A stretch of 20,512 bases of DNA from CAYRVF01 sp964427535 (GTDB lineage: Bacteria > Chloroflexota > Ktedonobacteria > Ktedonobacterales > JADMIN01): assembly GCA_964427535.1 (NCBI GenBank), contig CAYRVF010000095.1, positions 1 through 20,512 of the forward strand. The letters run 5' to 3'. The notes beneath the pieces were generated by a model. It worked only from the letters and a program-made list of their open reading frames with translations, did no database searches and was not told where the DNA came from. Shown piece after piece: positions 14,687 through 20,512 of this stretch (within the stretch, counting starts at the first letter, position 1; every line of letters begins with the position of its first letter). Made by a program: the position numbers and the translations under genes.

Positions 14687-14809
14687 GGGAGTGGCGCGTC
14701 GTTCGCCGGCCGAGCACTGTGCCGCCTGACATATGTCTTATACGTCCCGCGTTTGCGTCGTCGTTCCCTGACCGTTCTGTATGTGATGTGCCGAGAGGTG
14801 TGCGCTGCC

Positions 14810-16234
14810 GTGCCACAAACTAGACCATCAGACGCGCCCGACGCGCATACCCAGACGCCTATCGCCGCGACAGCACCCGAGAGACCATCCACGCCCCGAG
14901 GCAGGCTGGCACGCGCGCTCTCGAAGCCAATGTGGGTCTTCTGGCTCATGTTTGGCATCAGCGTGGTGAACTATCTCGACCGTCTGTTGACTGTCGCGGT
15001 TGGTCCGACCCTCAAGACACAATTCGCGCTGAACGACCGCGACATCGGCCTCTTGAGCAGCGCGTTTCTCGCCGTCTACACGCTGGCGACACTGCCGTTG
15101 GGCGTGCTCGCCGACCGCGCCAATCGCTCGCGCATCGTCGCGCTTGGCGTCGGCCTGTGGAGCCTGATGAGCGGCGCGACCGCTTTCGTGCGCAGCTTCG
15201 GCGGGCTGTTTGTCAGTCGCACGCTCGTCGGCGTCGGCGAGGCAAGCTATTATCCCGCGGGCACGGCGCTGCTCAGCGCGTATTTTCCGCTCAATCGACG
15301 GGCGCGGATCATGAGCCGCTGGGCCACCGGGCAACTCGTGGGCACGGCACTCGCCTTCGCGGTCAGCGCGGCATTCTTCGCCTGGCTCGGTCCTAGCGCG
15401 GGGTGGCGCGTCGCCTTCGTCGTAGCGGCGATTCCCGGCTTCATCTTCGCCGCACTGATGTGGTTCGTCCACGATCTCCGCCAGACGCCACAAAGCGCGG
15501 AGCCCGTACACGCGGAGTCGTCCGCGGATCAGCGGCGAACGACGGCGACGCGGCAAGCGCTGGCCGACGCGGCGGCGCGCACACGAGCGGTGCTCGCCAT
15601 TCCGACGGTGCGGCTGGGTATCGGCCTACAGGCGCTCACGTTCATCGTCGTGACCCCCACGGTGACGTTTCTGCCGATCTATCTGCGGTCGCCGCAATGT
15701 CCCTTCCGGCTCACGGCCACCGAGGTCTCGCTCCTCAGCGGCGGCATTCTGATTGTGGGAGGCATCTGCGGCGCACTGCTCGGCGGCGAGCTCGCGGGCT
15801 GGCTGAGCAGGCGCTCCCCCGGCGGACGTATTCTCGCGACGGGCGTGGGCTTCGGCGTCGCGCTCGTCTTCTACGTGCTGATGCTCACGACGCGCTCGCT
15901 GCCGGTCTTCGTCGTGGCGGGCACGCTCACCGTGCTGGCGATCTACGTGCCAAACGGCCCGCTGAACGCGGCGACACAGGATGCCACCCCACCGCATCTG
16001 CGCGCGAGCTCCGTGGCGGTCGTGCTGCTCATCTCGCATCTGTTGGGCGATGCGTGGGCGCCGGGCGCCATCGGCTCGCTCTCCACCGCTCTCGGCGAGC
16101 AAACCGGACTCGCGCTGCTGCTCGTCGGCGCGCCCGCGTTGCTAATCGCCGCCGTGCTCGGCATCTTCGGCCGCAACATCTACGCCCGCGACGTCGCCGC
16201 GCGCGCGAAGGAGCAACCCTCGGGCGTCGACTGA
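14810..16234 (+). CDS. MFS transporter, spinster-like branch
   Basis: A 474-residue (from GTG 14810) 12-helix permease of the major facilitator superfamily. The first 40 residues are polar and cytoplasmic. Helix 1 starts near residue 42 and ends in NYLDR (54-58); the region LGVLADRANRSRI is motif A between helices 2 and 3; GVGEASYYPAGTALLSAYFP is the signature of helix 4-5 in spinster-like members. A hydrophilic Arg/Ala-rich loop joins the two six-helix halves. Members of this group move organic anions, drugs, or lipids in eukaryotes; the substrate here cannot be told. Start choice: GTG at 14810 has GAGAGG (14793-14798) upstream and lies after the promoter, while ATG 14786 has no ribosome site. 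Upstream residues in the frame do not look like an MFS start. Confidence 0.88.
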   Translation: MPQTRPSDAPDAHTQTPIAATAPERPSTPRGRLARALSKPMWVFWLMFGISVVNYLDRLLTVAVGPTLKTQFALNDRDIGLLSSAFLAVYTLATLPLGVLADRANRSRIVALGVGLWSLMSGATAFVRSFGGLFVSRTLVGVGEASYYPAGTALLSAYFPLNRRARIMSRWATGQLVGTALAFAVSAAFFAWLGPSAGWRVAFVVAAIPGFIFAALMWFVHDLRQTPQSAEPVHAESSADQRRTTATRQALADAAARTRAVLAIPTVRLGIGLQALTFIVVTPTVTFLPIYLRSPQCPFRLTATEVSLLSGGILIVGGICGALLGGELAGWLSRRSPGGRILATGVGFGVALVFYVLMLTTRSLPVFVVAGTLTVLAIYVPNGPLNAATQDATPPHLRASSVAVVLLISHLLGDAWAPGAIGSLSTALGEQTGLALLLVGAPALLIAAVLGIFGRNIYARDVAARAKEQPSGVD

Positions 16235-16241
16235 CACAAAC

Positions 16242-16281
16242 GAGCCACGACGAGCGCGCTCACTCACAGTCGTCGTGGCTC
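16242..16281. terminator. Bidirectional stem-loop between convergent MFS and mtnP genes
   Basis: GAGCCACGACGA (16242-16253) pairs exactly with TCGTCGTGGCTC (16270-16281): 12 bp with a 16-nt loop. It starts 7 nt after the MFS stop and lies 28 nt before the mtnP stop. No T run is present on either strand. Confidence 0.6.
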
Positions 16282-16309
16282 CTGGCGCTTCCCCCGCACG
16301 TGCGCCGGG

Positions 16310-17185
16310 CTACTTCAGATACTTGCCCAGCAGCAGCGCGTACCGTTGCTTGACCTCCGGCGGGATGTATCGCGGGTCAGTCAACACCGCTGAGGCCAGC
16401 GCCGTGTCGCAGCCGCAGGTCGTCGGGCGCTCCAGCGCTGACGCGCGCCGGGCAATCTCGCGGATCGTGCGCTGCGCGTTGGCGACGTTCTCCCGCAGGT
16501 TCGCGACAACCATCTCGACGGTGACCGGCTCCTTCGACTCGTGCCAGCTATCGTAGTCGGTGATGCAAGCGAGCGTCGCGTAGTGCATCTCAGCCTCGCG
16601 CGCCAGCTTCGCCTCGGGCAGCGCCGTCATGCCGATGATGTCCGCGCCCCATTGCCGGTACGTCCGCGACTCGGCCTTCGTCGAGAAGAGCGGCCCCTCC
16701 ATGCAGATAAACGTGCCGCCGCGATGGACCTTCGCGGTTCCGAGCGAGCCCGCCGCCTCCACCAGGATGCCGCTCAGCGTGGAACAGAACGGCTCGGCGA
16801 ACGCAACATGCACCACCACACCGCCCTCGAAGAACGAGTTGACACGGCTCTTGGTGCGGTCGAAAAGCTGATCGGGCACGAGCAGATCGCGAGGCGCGAC
16901 GTCTTCGCGCAGGCTGCCGACCGCGCTCACCGAGAGCACCCAGCGCACGCCCAGGCTCTTGAGCGCCCAGATGTTCGCCCGCACCGGCACCTCAGTCGGG
17001 CTGTAGCGGTGTCCACGTCCATGCCGTGGCAGGAAGGCGATGCGCGTGCCTTCGAGCGTCCCAACCGTGATGCTGTCGCTGGGCGCTCCAAATGGCGTCT
17101 CGGGCGTCACCTCTTCGACGTCGCTCAATCCATTCATCGCGTACAGACCGCTGCCGCCGATCACGCCTATCGTCGCCTGTGCCAT
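16310..17185 (-). CDS. mtnP: S-methyl-5'-thioadenosine phosphorylase
   Basis: A 291-residue purine-nucleoside-phosphorylase-family enzyme that splits methylthioadenosine with phosphate into adenine and methylthioribose-1-phosphate, the first step of methionine salvage. Visible motifs: phosphate loop IGGSGLY (9-15), RHGRGH (54-59), substrate-site CMEGP (161-165), GMTALPEAKLAREAE (185-199) and TDYDSWH (209-215). Length is normal. The short Ser/Thr and Asp replacements that mark inosine-type phosphorylases are not seen in the purine-site segment TDYDSW, which favours MTA/6-aminopurine use. The start at 17185 is chosen over a 14-codon-longer one because GAGAGG lies about 8 nt before it. An extended -10 and a hairpin lie in the 5' region. 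No other salvage gene is in the window. Confidence 0.93.
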   Translation of the reverse strand: MAQATIGVIGGSGLYAMNGLSDVEEVTPETPFGAPSDSITVGTLEGTRIAFLPRHGRGHRYSPTEVPVRANIWALKSLGVRWVLSVSAVGSLREDVAPRDLLVPDQLFDRTKSRVNSFFEGGVVVHVAFAEPFCSTLSGILVEAAGSLGTAKVHRGGTFICMEGPLFSTKAESRTYRQWGADIIGMTALPEAKLAREAEMHYATLACITDYDSWHESKEPVTVEMVVANLRENVANAQRTIREIARRASALERPTTCGCDTALASAVLTDPRYIPPEVKQRYALLLGKYLK

Positions 17186-17217
17186 GTAGATGCCTCTCTT
17201 CTCGGGCTGCCGACGCC

Positions 17218-17276
17218 CGCGAATCACCGCGCTCGCGTAGTGGCTGATTCGCGCCTTCTCCGCACCGATAGTATCA
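17218..17276 (-). promoter_or_regulatory. mtnP promoter and leader hairpin
   Basis: On the minus strand TGATACTAT (TG at 17276-17275, TACTAT at 17273-17268) is an extended -10. About 15 nt downstream a 9-bp perfect stem CGCGAATCA/TGATTCGCG (17245-17253 and 17218-17226) with an 18-nt loop would form at the 5' end of the mRNA. It does not match a SAM or SAH riboswitch that I can recognise. Confidence 0.45.
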
Positions 17277-17385
17277 CGGCGCCGCCCTCGGGCCGCCAGT
17301 CTCGACTACATGGTCTTGCATGCATCCTGTATTCTAGTCACGATAGTCTGCCCGCTCGTCTGGGCGAGAACTGAGGGAGAAAAAC

Positions 17386-17532
17386 GTGAATATCACTCGA
17401 TCTCATCGTGGTCAGGGACTGGTAGAGTACGGGCTGATCATCGCGCTCGTCGCGGTCGTTGTCATCGCCGCATTGATCCTGCTTGGCCCGCAGATCTCAT
17501 CCATCTTCAGCAACATCAGCAGCGCGCTCTAG
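17386..17532 (+). CDS. Flp-family type IVb pilin (48 aa, GTG start)
   Basis: A 48-residue prepilin read from GTG. It has a short basic leader (VNITRSHRG), then QGLVEYGLIIALVAV and a continuous hydrophobic helix to about residue 34, then a polar Ser/Asn-rich tail. The G/xxxxEY pattern (G9, E14, Y15) is the processing site of class IVb pilins, cut after Gly9 by a TadV-type prepilin peptidase. Flp pilins build thin Tad pili for adhesion. The ribosome site is GAGGGAGA (17373-17380), 5 nt before GTG. No tad secretion genes lie in this window; flanking genes are mtnP (divergent) and flavin reductase. It is so short that default gene callers may miss it. Identification from the EYGLIIALVAV core is strong. 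Confidence 0.85.
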   Translation: MNITRSHRGQGLVEYGLIIALVAVVVIAALILLGPQISSIFSNISSAL

Positions 17533-17683
17533 CGCCTCACGCGCCGCCGCATTCTCCGGCCTGTCCGGCTGGCGAGGCGGCGGGTCGCGTTGCCGGGCGT
17601 CCTGCGTATACCATCCACGATGCTACCTCGCCGCCAGTGCGCCCGCGTGGCCCGCTGGTTCTGCTCCTGTCCCAATGGCCGGT

Positions 17684-17729
17684 TTGCGGCGTCCGCTCAC
17701 GTGAACGTATACTTCCTGCAGGAAAGTAT
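17684..17729 (+). promoter_or_regulatory. Promoter with inverted repeat over the -10, before flavin reductase
   Basis: TTGCGG (17684-17689) and TATACT (17708-17713) are spaced by 18 nt. The -10 lies inside a near-perfect inverted repeat, ATACTTCCTGCAGG with CCTGCAGGAAAGTAT (17709-17729), broken only by one extra A. This is the geometry of a repressor site. The remainder of the 212-nt stretch after the pilin is featureless GC-rich DNA. Confidence 0.5.
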
Positions 17730-17744
17730 CAGCATGGAGGGCAC

Positions 17745-17783
17745 ATGAGGACGCCTTCCCGTGTACATGAGACATCAGCATGA
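17745..17783 (+). CDS. 12-codon leader ORF overlapping flavin reductase start
   Basis: ATG at 17745 is preceded by GGAGG (17736-17740) with a tight 4-nt gap and encodes MRTPSRVHETSA. Its TGA stop overlaps the ATG of the flavin reductase (ATGA, 17780-17783). The reductase itself has no clear ribosome site and an in-frame stop at 17768, so its translation may depend on re-initiation after this short ORF. The peptide has no run of identical amino acids that would suggest attenuation. Confidence 0.45.
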   Translation: MRTPSRVHETSA

Positions 17784-18274
17784 GCTTTAGTTCCCGTGAG
17801 TTTCGCGCTGTGATGGGCCGCTTCGCGACGGGTGTTACCGTCGTCACCACCTGCGTCGGAGAGCAGCGCGCGGGCATCACCGTCAACGCTTTCGCCTCGC
17901 TCTCACTCGATCCGCCGCTTGTCCTCATCGCCCTCGACCGGTCGAGCGCCCTGTATGAGCTGGTGCGTACCTCAGGCATCTTCGCGGTGAACATCCTCGG
18001 CGCCTCACAGGACGACATCTCCGCCTGCTTCGCCCGTCACTCAGAGTATCGCCTCAGGGAGTTCTGCGGCGTGCTAACGCATCGCGAGAGTACCGGCGCG
18101 CCCGTCTTCAACCATTGCCTGGGCTGGGTCGATTGCCGCCTCGTCGACGTCTATCCCGGCGGCGACCACGGCATCTTCGTCGGCCATGTCGAGGCGCTGG
18201 GCGTCGGCGACGAGCCGGAGCCATTGCTCTACTATCGCGGCCAGTATCCCAGCATGGAGCCCCACATCCAGTGA
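17780..18274 (+). CDS. Flavin reductase-like FMN-binding protein
   Basis: A 164-residue protein of the flavin reductase (HpaC/FRD) family with split-barrel fold. The N-terminal signature is present: FRAVMGRFATGVTVVTT (8-24), then AGITVNAFASLSLDPPLVLIAL (31-52) which forms the FMN site, FAVNIL (68-73) and a late GDHGIFVGHVEAL segment (147-149 region preceding the C-terminus). Such enzymes reduce FMN or FAD with NAD(P)H and pass reduced flavin to a partner monooxygenase; none is nearby. Length is usual. The start is ATG 17780, fixed by an upstream in-frame stop (17768-17770). It overlaps the leader ORF by ATGA and the next gene by GTGA, so three reading frames are chained in one transcript. Confidence 0.9.
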   Translation: MSFSSREFRAVMGRFATGVTVVTTCVGEQRAGITVNAFASLSLDPPLVLIALDRSSALYELVRTSGIFAVNILGASQDDISACFARHSEYRLREFCGVLTHRESTGAPVFNHCLGWVDCRLVDVYPGGDHGIFVGHVEALGVGDEPEPLLYYRGQYPSMEPHIQ

Positions 18275-18981
18275 CCACGCCCCCATCTCTCGCGCGCCAG
18301 ACCGCCCTGGCAAGCCCGATCACCATCCTCCCGCCGCTCCCGGCTGACGAGCGCACCGCCGAGCGCGCTGCCGCCCTGAGCGCCCTGCACGAGCAGATGG
18401 CCACCTGCCAGCTCTGTGTCGTCGCGGGCTACCTGGCAAAAGCCAACTCCGTCGCAGGCACACGCGGACGCATCGGCGACCGGGTGATGCTCGTCGGTCA
18501 GGCGCCGGGCCACCTCTCCGTCGAGCGCGGCGTGCCCTTCAGCGGCCCAGGCGGGCGTATTCTGGATGGCTGGCTCCAGCGGGCAGGCTTCGTGCCGGGC
18601 GCGCTGCACCGCGAAGTCTACATCTCCGCGCTTACGCGCTGCGATCCTGGCAAGGCGCCGCGTGGGGGTGGCGACCGCAAGCCCTCGCCCGCCGAGCTCG
18701 CCCTCTGCCGCCCCTACCTGCTGCGCGAGCTGGAGCTTGTGCGTCCGGATGTCATTCTTCCGGCGGGTGGCATGGCCATCAATGCCTTCCTCGGTCCGAG
18801 CAAGCTGGAGGACGTCATCGGCCGCGCGTTCGAGCGTAACGGCGTCACCATTATCCCGCTGCCACACCCCTCCGGCGTCAGTCGCTGGCTGAACGATCCC
18901 GCACATCAGGCGCTACTCACCGAGGGGCTGGCCCTCCTCGCGGCTAGGCGCGAGCGGTGGGAAGAAACTACGGCAGGATAA
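18271..18981 (+). CDS. Uracil-DNA glycosylase superfamily protein, Fe-S type (variant motifs)
   Basis: 236 residues from GTG 18271, which overlaps the stop of the flavin reductase (GTGA). It has the UDG fold motifs: LVGQAPG (74-80; G-Q-A-P-G where family 4 has GEAPG), RGVPFSGPGGRIL (86-98), YISALTRCDPGK (117-128), and HPSGVSRW (199-206) as the late DNA-intercalation/His motif. Four cysteines (C46, C49, C124, C146) lie where family 4 and 5 enzymes bind a [4Fe-4S] cluster. It likely removes uracil or a related damaged base from DNA. The GQAPG and HPSGxSRW variants mark a sub-branch I cannot place in a numbered UDG family. GGAG (18255-18258) is a poor ribosome site, so coupling to the upstream gene is likely. 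Confidence 0.82.
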   Translation: MTTPPSLARQTALASPITILPPLPADERTAERAAALSALHEQMATCQLCVVAGYLAKANSVAGTRGRIGDRVMLVGQAPGHLSVERGVPFSGPGGRILDGWLQRAGFVPGALHREVYISALTRCDPGKAPRGGGDRKPSPAELALCRPYLLRELELVRPDVILPAGGMAINAFLGPSKLEDVIGRAFERNGVTIIPLPHPSGVSRWLNDPAHQALLTEGLALLAARRERWEETTAG

Positions 18982-18991
18982 GACGCCGATT

Positions 18992-19020
18992 TTGTATGAC
19001 CGGGCATCGCAAGGCATAAT
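18992..19020 (+). promoter_or_regulatory. Promoter for PIG-L deacetylase gene
   Basis: TTGTAT (18992-18997) and CATAAT (19015-19020) with 17-nt spacing, 68 nt before the ATG at 19089. Confidence 0.5.
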
Positions 19021-19088
19021 AGAGAAAGTGGCTTCGAGCGAGCGAGCCGAAGCGTAGAATCGTCAGCAGAATATTGGAGAGGTTTGGA

Positions 19089-19826
19089 ATGGCGGAGACG
19101 GATATCGCTACGCCGCAGCCGAAGCGCGTGCTCATCGTCATGGCCCACCCCGACGACGGCGAGTTCTCGGCGGGCGGCACTCTCGCGCGCTGGGCGAGCG
19201 AGGGATACGACATCAACTACTGCATCATCACCGATGGGTCGGCTGGCGACCAGGGCGACACCGAAATGACCCTCGAACGCCTCAAGGCCACCCGCCGCCA
19301 GGAGGCGCAGGCCGCCGCCGACGCCCTCGGCATCCAGAATAAGGTGTACTTCCTCGACTACCCCGATTCGCGGCTCGAACCAACGCTAGATGCCCGACGT
19401 GACGTCGCCCGCGTCATCCGCCAGACCAAGCCCGACATCGTCATCTGCCAGGACCCGCTGCGCTACTACTCCACCGGCTACGTCAACCATCCCGACCACC
19501 GCATCGCCGGAGAGGTTACCCTCGCCGCGATCATCCCAGTCGCGGGCACACGTCTGGCCTTCCCCGAGCTGGCCGCCGAGGGCCTGCCGACACACGAAGT
19601 CACCGAGGTGTACATCGCCGGCGCCGCCGAGCCAGATCGCTGGGTCGACGTCGGCGGCTTCCTCGACAAGAAGATCGCCGCCCTGCGCGCCCACAAGAGT
19701 CAGCTCCACGACTGGGACCCCACCGAGCGGGTCACCGAAGGCGCGCGCGAGACCGCCCTCGCCGCCCGCAAATACGGCCACGAGATGGAATACGCCGAAG
19801 CCTTCAAGTACATTAAGCGCAAGTAA
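19089..19826 (+). CDS. PIG-L/LmbE family zinc-dependent N-deacetylase
   Basis: A 245-residue metal-dependent deacetylase. The zinc ligands are in AHPDD (H20, D23) and NHPDHR (H137); D22 is the likely general base and TRRQE (68-72) is the conserved Arg/Glu motif of the MshB/BshB-like core. The protein has the Rossmann-like fold with LIVMAHPDDGEFSAGGTL at the front. Family members remove acetyl groups from GlcNAc conjugates in mycothiol, bacillithiol or glycolipid routes, or act on chito-oligosaccharides. Which substrate applies here is not shown; the tandem-GNAT gene far upstream does not make a thiol pathway by itself. Start: GGAGAGG (19076-19082), 6 nt before the ATG; an in-frame TTG earlier overlaps the ribosome site. 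A stem-loop follows the stop. Confidence 0.92.
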   Translation: MAETDIATPQPKRVLIVMAHPDDGEFSAGGTLARWASEGYDINYCIITDGSAGDQGDTEMTLERLKATRRQEAQAAADALGIQNKVYFLDYPDSRLEPTLDARRDVARVIRQTKPDIVICQDPLRYYSTGYVNHPDHRIAGEVTLAAIIPVAGTRLAFPELAAEGLPTHEVTEVYIAGAAEPDRWVDVGGFLDKKIAALRAHKSQLHDWDPTERVTEGARETALAARKYGHEMEYAEAFKYIKRK

Positions 19827-19833
19827 TCACAAT

Positions 19834-19876
19834 GCGTCGTGGGACACCGGCCCACAAGCCGAGCATCCCACGACGC
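19834..19876 (+). terminator. Stem-loop after PIG-L gene, no U-tract
   Basis: GCGTCGTGGGA (19834-19844) and TCCCACGACGC (19866-19876) are exact complements: 11 bp with a 21-nt loop, starting 7 nt after the stop. No T run follows. Confidence 0.5.
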
Positions 19877-19950
19877 GTCCCTACCGATCCCCAACGCCAA
19901 CCCCACCAGCCGCACGCACTGCCCCCGCCCACGTGAACGCTCATACAGCG

Positions 19951-19991
19951 CCCCCTTCTCTCAAGGGAAGGGGGCAGGGGGTTAGGTTCTG
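19951..19991 (+). repeat. Dispersed hairpin repeat, family B, copy 5
   Basis: CCCCCTTCTCTC, then AAGGGAAGGGGG (one mismatch in the stem), then the tail CAGGGGGTTAGGTTCTG, identical to the tail of copy 3 at 6113. It lies in the gap between the convergent PIG-L and Fe-S scaffold genes. Confidence 0.75.
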
Positions 19992-20020
19992 TATGGCGAA
20001 TAGAGCGGGGAGGTCCCGCC

Positions 20021-20425
20021 CTACTTCTTCCCCGCCAGCTCGTTCATGCGGTACTCGTGGACGCCCTTTTTGAGTGTGCCCAGCGCGAGCGTCGCACAGG
20101 TGGGGCGCGCCATCACCACCTCGCGGCCGAGGTCGTCGATCAGCGTCTCGAAGTTCAGGTCCTCGACCTCTTCGGCCGTCATGCCCTGCACCATCTCCGT
20201 CACGTATGACGCCGCCGCCATGCTGATCGTGCAGCCCGATCCCTCGAACGAGACCGACTCGACGCGCCCATCCGGGCCCATCTTCGCGAACATCTCGATC
20301 GTGTCGGCGCACCCTGGATTGCCGCCGTTCAGGTGAATATCCGCGTCTTCGAGCGGTCCCCGGTTGCGCGGGTTCTGGTAATGATCTACCAAAAATTCAA
20401 TAGCTTCTTGTCGATCCATACTCAT
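20021..20425 (-). CDS. NifU/SufU-like Fe-S cluster assembly scaffold
   Basis: A 134-residue IscU/SufU-fold scaffold on which Fe-S clusters are built from cysteine-desulfurase sulfur. HYQNPRNRG (15-23) is the family N-terminal motif. The three conserved cysteines are C39 (GGNPGCAD, with D41), C65 (EGSGCTIS) and C110 (RPTCATLAL). SufU proteins have RxKCATLxW and an insertion of about 18-20 residues before the third Cys; IscU has HC there and no insertion. Here the motif is SufU-like (R-x-x-C-A-T-L) but the C65-C110 spacing (45) is IscU-like, so the insertion is missing. A purine-rich AGAGAGA precedes the ATG; a second ATG two codons later is possible. An open frame ending 17 nt upstream could be its operon partner. 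Confidence 0.88.
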   Translation of the reverse strand: MSMDRQEAIEFLVDHYQNPRNRGPLEDADIHLNGGNPGCADTIEMFAKMGPDGRVESVSFEGSGCTISMAAASYVTEMVQGMTAEEVEDLNFETLIDDLGREVVMARPTCATLALGTLKKGVHEYRMNELAGKK

Positions 20426-20442
20426 TCGAAGTCTCTCTTATC

Positions 20443-20512
20443 TCACAGGTACTCGCGTATGTTCCGGCTACGTCTGTTCGGGTCGTGTCTCAGGATCACT
20501 CCTGGCGTTTGG
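20443..20512 (-). CDS. Possible C-terminal tail of an upstream gene (partial)
   Basis: One minus-strand frame is open from the window edge to TGA at 20443-20445 and encodes 22 residues ending RSRNIREYL. A cysteine desulfurase (sufS) often precedes this scaffold gene, so that is one candidate, but the tail is too short to identify. The other two frames are closed. Confidence 0.25.
   Translation of the reverse strand, partial: QTPGVILRHDPNRRSRNIREYL

Noticed and set aside
14828..15556. A 242-codon minus-strand frame.
   Set aside because: Antisense to the first half of the MFS transporter; extreme Arg/Ala/Glu composition.
17310..17783. A 157-codon plus frame that ends at the flavin reductase start.
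   Set aside because: It crosses the pilin gene out of frame and has no protein-like pattern. Only its last 12 codons, with their own ribosome site, are kept as a leader ORF.
1..20512. tRNA or rRNA genes.
   Set aside because: I looked for cloverleaf and GTTCRA-type patterns in the intergenic gaps and found none that hold up.

Overview
The window is GC-rich (low to mid 60s percent by eye) bacterial chromosomal DNA with short intergenic gaps. The gene complement is a recA tail, a CsoR/CopA/CopZ copper module, a TreT-like glycosyltransferase, a WYL regulator, an Flp-type pilin, a PIG-L deacetylase and a SufU/IscU-like scaffold. The intergenic palindromic repeats look like those of Chloroflexota (Thermomicrobia or a relative). 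That assignment is inference from protein style and repeats, not from a marker gene comparison. The assembly has a 100-N gap at 10657-10756, so this is a scaffold and the 5' end of one gene is hidden.

Layout. 1-245: the 3' end of recA with a stem-loop terminator. 448-1155 (-): a four-helix membrane protein, divergent from a WYL transcription factor (1482-2471). 2579-2758: a 59-residue single-span membrane protein behind its own promoter. 2913-5929 (-): a copper-efflux operon csoR-copA-copZ, transcribed from a near-consensus promoter that overlaps a CsoR-type operator (5949-5996). 5930-6536: a gene-free stretch with both repeat families, then a perfect palindrome, an extended -10 and a structured leader of about 290 nt in front of an XRE regulator. 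6537-9101: XRE regulator, tandem-GNAT acetyltransferase and alpha/beta hydrolase, all on +. 9178-10656 (-): a TreT-like GT4 enzyme cut by the gap. 10906-11688: a NagD-like HAD-IIA phosphatase. 11910-13685: an unusual fusion of a HAD-IIB sugar-phosphatase-like domain to a HerA-like P-loop ATPase. 13909-14541: a membrane-anchored Pro/Thr/Ser-rich protein. 14810-16234: an MFS transporter, convergent with mtnP (16310-17185, -). 17386-17532: a GTG-started Flp pilin. 17745-18981: a 12-codon leader ORF, a flavin reductase and a uracil-DNA glycosylase-like protein, joined by ATGA and GTGA overlaps. 19089-19826: a PIG-L/LmbE deacetylase. 20021-20425 (-): a NifU/SufU-like Fe-S scaffold, with the tail of a possible upstream gene at the window edge.

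How the genes work together. The copper module is a complete sense-chaperone-export unit with self-control. The GT4, HAD-IIA and HAD-IIB/ATPase genes may form a sugar-phosphate or compatible-solute (trehalose-like) neighbourhood. The flavin reductase and glycosylase are translationally coupled. Two dispersed repeat families occupy intergenic space: A, a 20-bp palindrome with 3 copies, and B, a CCCTTCCC/GGGAAGGG hairpin with a G-rich tail and 5 copies. All 8 copies lie in the same orientation, and one B copy supplies the last codons and stop of the glycosyltransferase. The best candidates for something undescribed are the HAD-ATPase fusion and its neighbourhood, the XRE-gene leader, the leader-peptide/flavin-reductase arrangement and the A/B repeats.
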